NCBI GenBank assembly: GCA_046302715.1
Contig: JBKCHQ010000042.1
Span: forward strand, 1-7,419
DNA length: 7,419 nt
Direction of reading: 5' to 3'
From: CAMCXT01 sp046302715
GTDB taxonomy: Bacteria; Bacteroidota; Bacteroidia; M30B66
Part shown: piece by piece, positions 6,389 to 7,419 of the stretch
Layout: each line of letters opens with the position of its first letter
Numbering within the stretch: the first letter of the stretch is position 1
The notes under the pieces: generated by a model
What the model was told of the DNA's origin: nothing
Database searches by the model: none
What the model saw: the letters and a program-made list of their open reading frames with translations, nothing else
Made by a program: the position numbers and the translations under genes

Positions 6389-6419
6389 CGAAACAGATTA
6401 GCTCACATTTAATTCGTTA

Positions 6420-7419
6420 TCACAAAATCCCAAACTGGGTCAAATGATGATTCCAATGCTTTACATTTAGTAAATCCCATTCGAATTTATCGAGTTCGCC
6501 AAATACCGCATTCTTTGTTTTAGCTTCTGGATTTGCTTTGAAAAATGCTTCACAGCGCTCCCAGGCGTCGAACATTTTTTGTTTCGCCGTGGCGAGATCG
6601 GTATGCTTTAATGCCTCGGTTTGTTCCTTTTGCATAAGCGGATGTGCAAACGAGCGCGGCATGGGCTTGTGGTTATAAACCATTTCCACCACTTTATCCA
6701 AATGCTCGGGCGCAGTTGCAATTTCGAAATCCTGTATTTCGCCAGAAGCAATGCGGTAAGCCATCTCCATATGCTCCACCATGTGCTGGGCCGACATCAT
6801 GCCCCACGCAGCTTTCGATTCTTCTGTCAACGATTTTAAATACGTTTCAACACTAGAGCGGTTAATCTCCTTAAATGGCGAACGCTTCTGCACCATGGTC
6901 AAAATAGTCGCAATAGCAACTAGTTCATCGTTCTGATCGAAAACCTCCACAAACCATTTCACAATACCGCATGGAACCTCGCGACCAACACTGTCGCGCT
7001 CAATTTTTTGCTTGCAGGTTAAGCGCACATAAAGCGTATCGTTGTGATAAACCGGACGCAGGAAACGACATTCTTCCAAACCATAGTTTGCTGCCACCGG
7101 ACCTTTGTTAGGCCAAACGAATAAACCTGCCGCTGCAGCCAAAATAAAATAGCCATGTGCGGTACGCTTCTCGAAAATGCTGCCTTTGAGCGAGGTAACA
7201 TCGGTGTGCGCGTAGAAATGATCCCACGTGAGGTTTGCAAAATTGATGATATCGGTATCGGTAACCGTGCGCTTGTGCGTTTTGATGCTCATGCCCGGCT
7301 CAATGTCGTTCCAATAATACTGAAAGGGATGCTGTGCCGCTTCTTTGTAAGCCGAATTGGGCTGGTAAATCCCCGTAATTTCGGTAAGTGTGGTTGGACT
7401 TCCCTGTACAGCGCAGCGC
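6420..7419 (-). CDS. paaZ: Phenylacetate degradation bifunctional protein PaaZ, C-terminal part (hydratase domain plus DinB-like extension; 5' end off right edge)
   Basis: PaaZ opens the oxepin-CoA ring (enoyl-CoA hydratase/MaoC domain) and oxidises the aldehyde formed (aldehyde dehydrogenase domain) in aerobic phenylacetate catabolism, in the cytoplasm. Only the last ~333 codons are here. The frame is open to the window edge: RCAVQGSPTTLTEITG at the edge, then a linker and HPFQYYW, matches the dehydrogenase-to-hydratase junction of PaaZ. The Met at 7292 is therefore internal, not a start. Counting from that Met, WDHFYAH (23-29) supplies the hydratase Asp24 and His29, corresponding to Asp561 and His566 of E. 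coli PaaZ. HGYFILAAAAGLFV and GLEECRFLRPVYHNDT complete the hot-dog fold, which ends near 137. E. coli PaaZ stops about there. Here ~150 more residues follow, resembling the DinB/DUF1569 four-helix fold: AAWGMMSAQHMVEHM (161-175) and HWNHHLTQFGI (279-289). The dehydrogenase catalytic residues lie outside the window. The stop is TGA. Confidence 0.93.
   Translation of the reverse strand, partial: RCAVQGSPTTLTEITGIYQPNSAYKEAAQHPFQYYWNDIEPGMSIKTHKRTVTDTDIINFANLTWDHFYAHTDVTSLKGSIFEKRTAHGYFILAAAAGLFVWPNKGPVAANYGLEECRFLRPVYHNDTLYVRLTCKQKIERDSVGREVPCGIVKWFVEVFDQNDELVAIATILTMVQKRSPFKEINRSSVETYLKSLTEESKAAWGMMSAQHMVEHMEMAYRIASGEIQDFEIATAPEHLDKVVEMVYNHKPMPRSFAHPLMQKEQTEALKHTDLATAKQKMFDAWERCEAFFKANPEAKTKNAVFGELDKFEWDLLNVKHWNHHLTQFGIL

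Larger units (their letters stand above)
5902..6419. other. Intergenic region between paaZ and the MBL gene
   Basis: No coding sequence is supported in these 518 bases. In order from the left, they hold the MBL promoter, a GC-rich patch (6013-6037) that is G-rich on the minus strand, two near-identical decamers and two DnaA-box-like 9-mers (6071-6105), and a GC-rich hairpin (6144-6169). A T-rich stretch (6184-6206) and a 7-bp direct repeat GTATGGT (6309-6315, 6323-6329) follow. A further TAnnTTTG match on the minus strand (TACTTTTG, 6304-6311) is present, then the terminator-like hairpin at 6353-6388. Confidence 0.6.

Overview
The window looks like chromosomal DNA from a member of the Bacteroidota. 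Four signs support this: a large surface protein with a type IX secretion (T9SS) C-terminal sorting domain, a PaaZ-type phenylacetate catabolism protein carrying an extra C-terminal domain, a TAnnTTTG promoter element, and start codons without a clear Shine-Dalgarno sequence. The sequence does not allow a call below the phylum.

All four genes are on the minus strand, so transcription runs from right to left. From right to left they are: (1) the C-terminal part of paaZ (6420 to beyond 7419), whose reading frame stays open to the window edge; (2) a gap of about 520 bases with a weak terminator-like hairpin, a GC-rich patch that is G-rich on the minus strand, a cluster of DnaA-box-like 9-mers and a hairpin repeat; (3) a metallo-beta-lactamase-fold protein resembling the catalytic part of CMP-Neu5Ac hydroxylase (4612-5901), with a good Bacteroidota promoter just upstream; (4) a gap of about 520-600 bases rich in dyads, including two long imperfect stems and a perfect 15-bp palindrome, which I read as a possible structured leader or operator region; (5) a secreted protein of about 1,270 residues with two beta-helix modules, Ig/PKD-like domains and a T9SS sorting domain (211-4014); (6) the first 72 residues of an AraC-type regulator (1-218), whose start overlaps the stop of the surface-protein gene by 8 bases.

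The surface-protein gene and the regulator gene very likely share a transcript and are translationally coupled. The MBL protein appears to have its own promoter. PaaZ belongs to aerobic phenylacetate degradation and has no visible functional link to the rest. No RNA genes, insertion sequences, CRISPR arrays or phage genes were seen. No clear new defence or mobile system is present. The most noteworthy signals are the structured DNA upstream of the surface-protein gene, the PaaZ C-terminal DinB-like extension, the Rieske-less CMAH-like enzyme, and the coupling of a regulator to a giant T9SS cargo gene.
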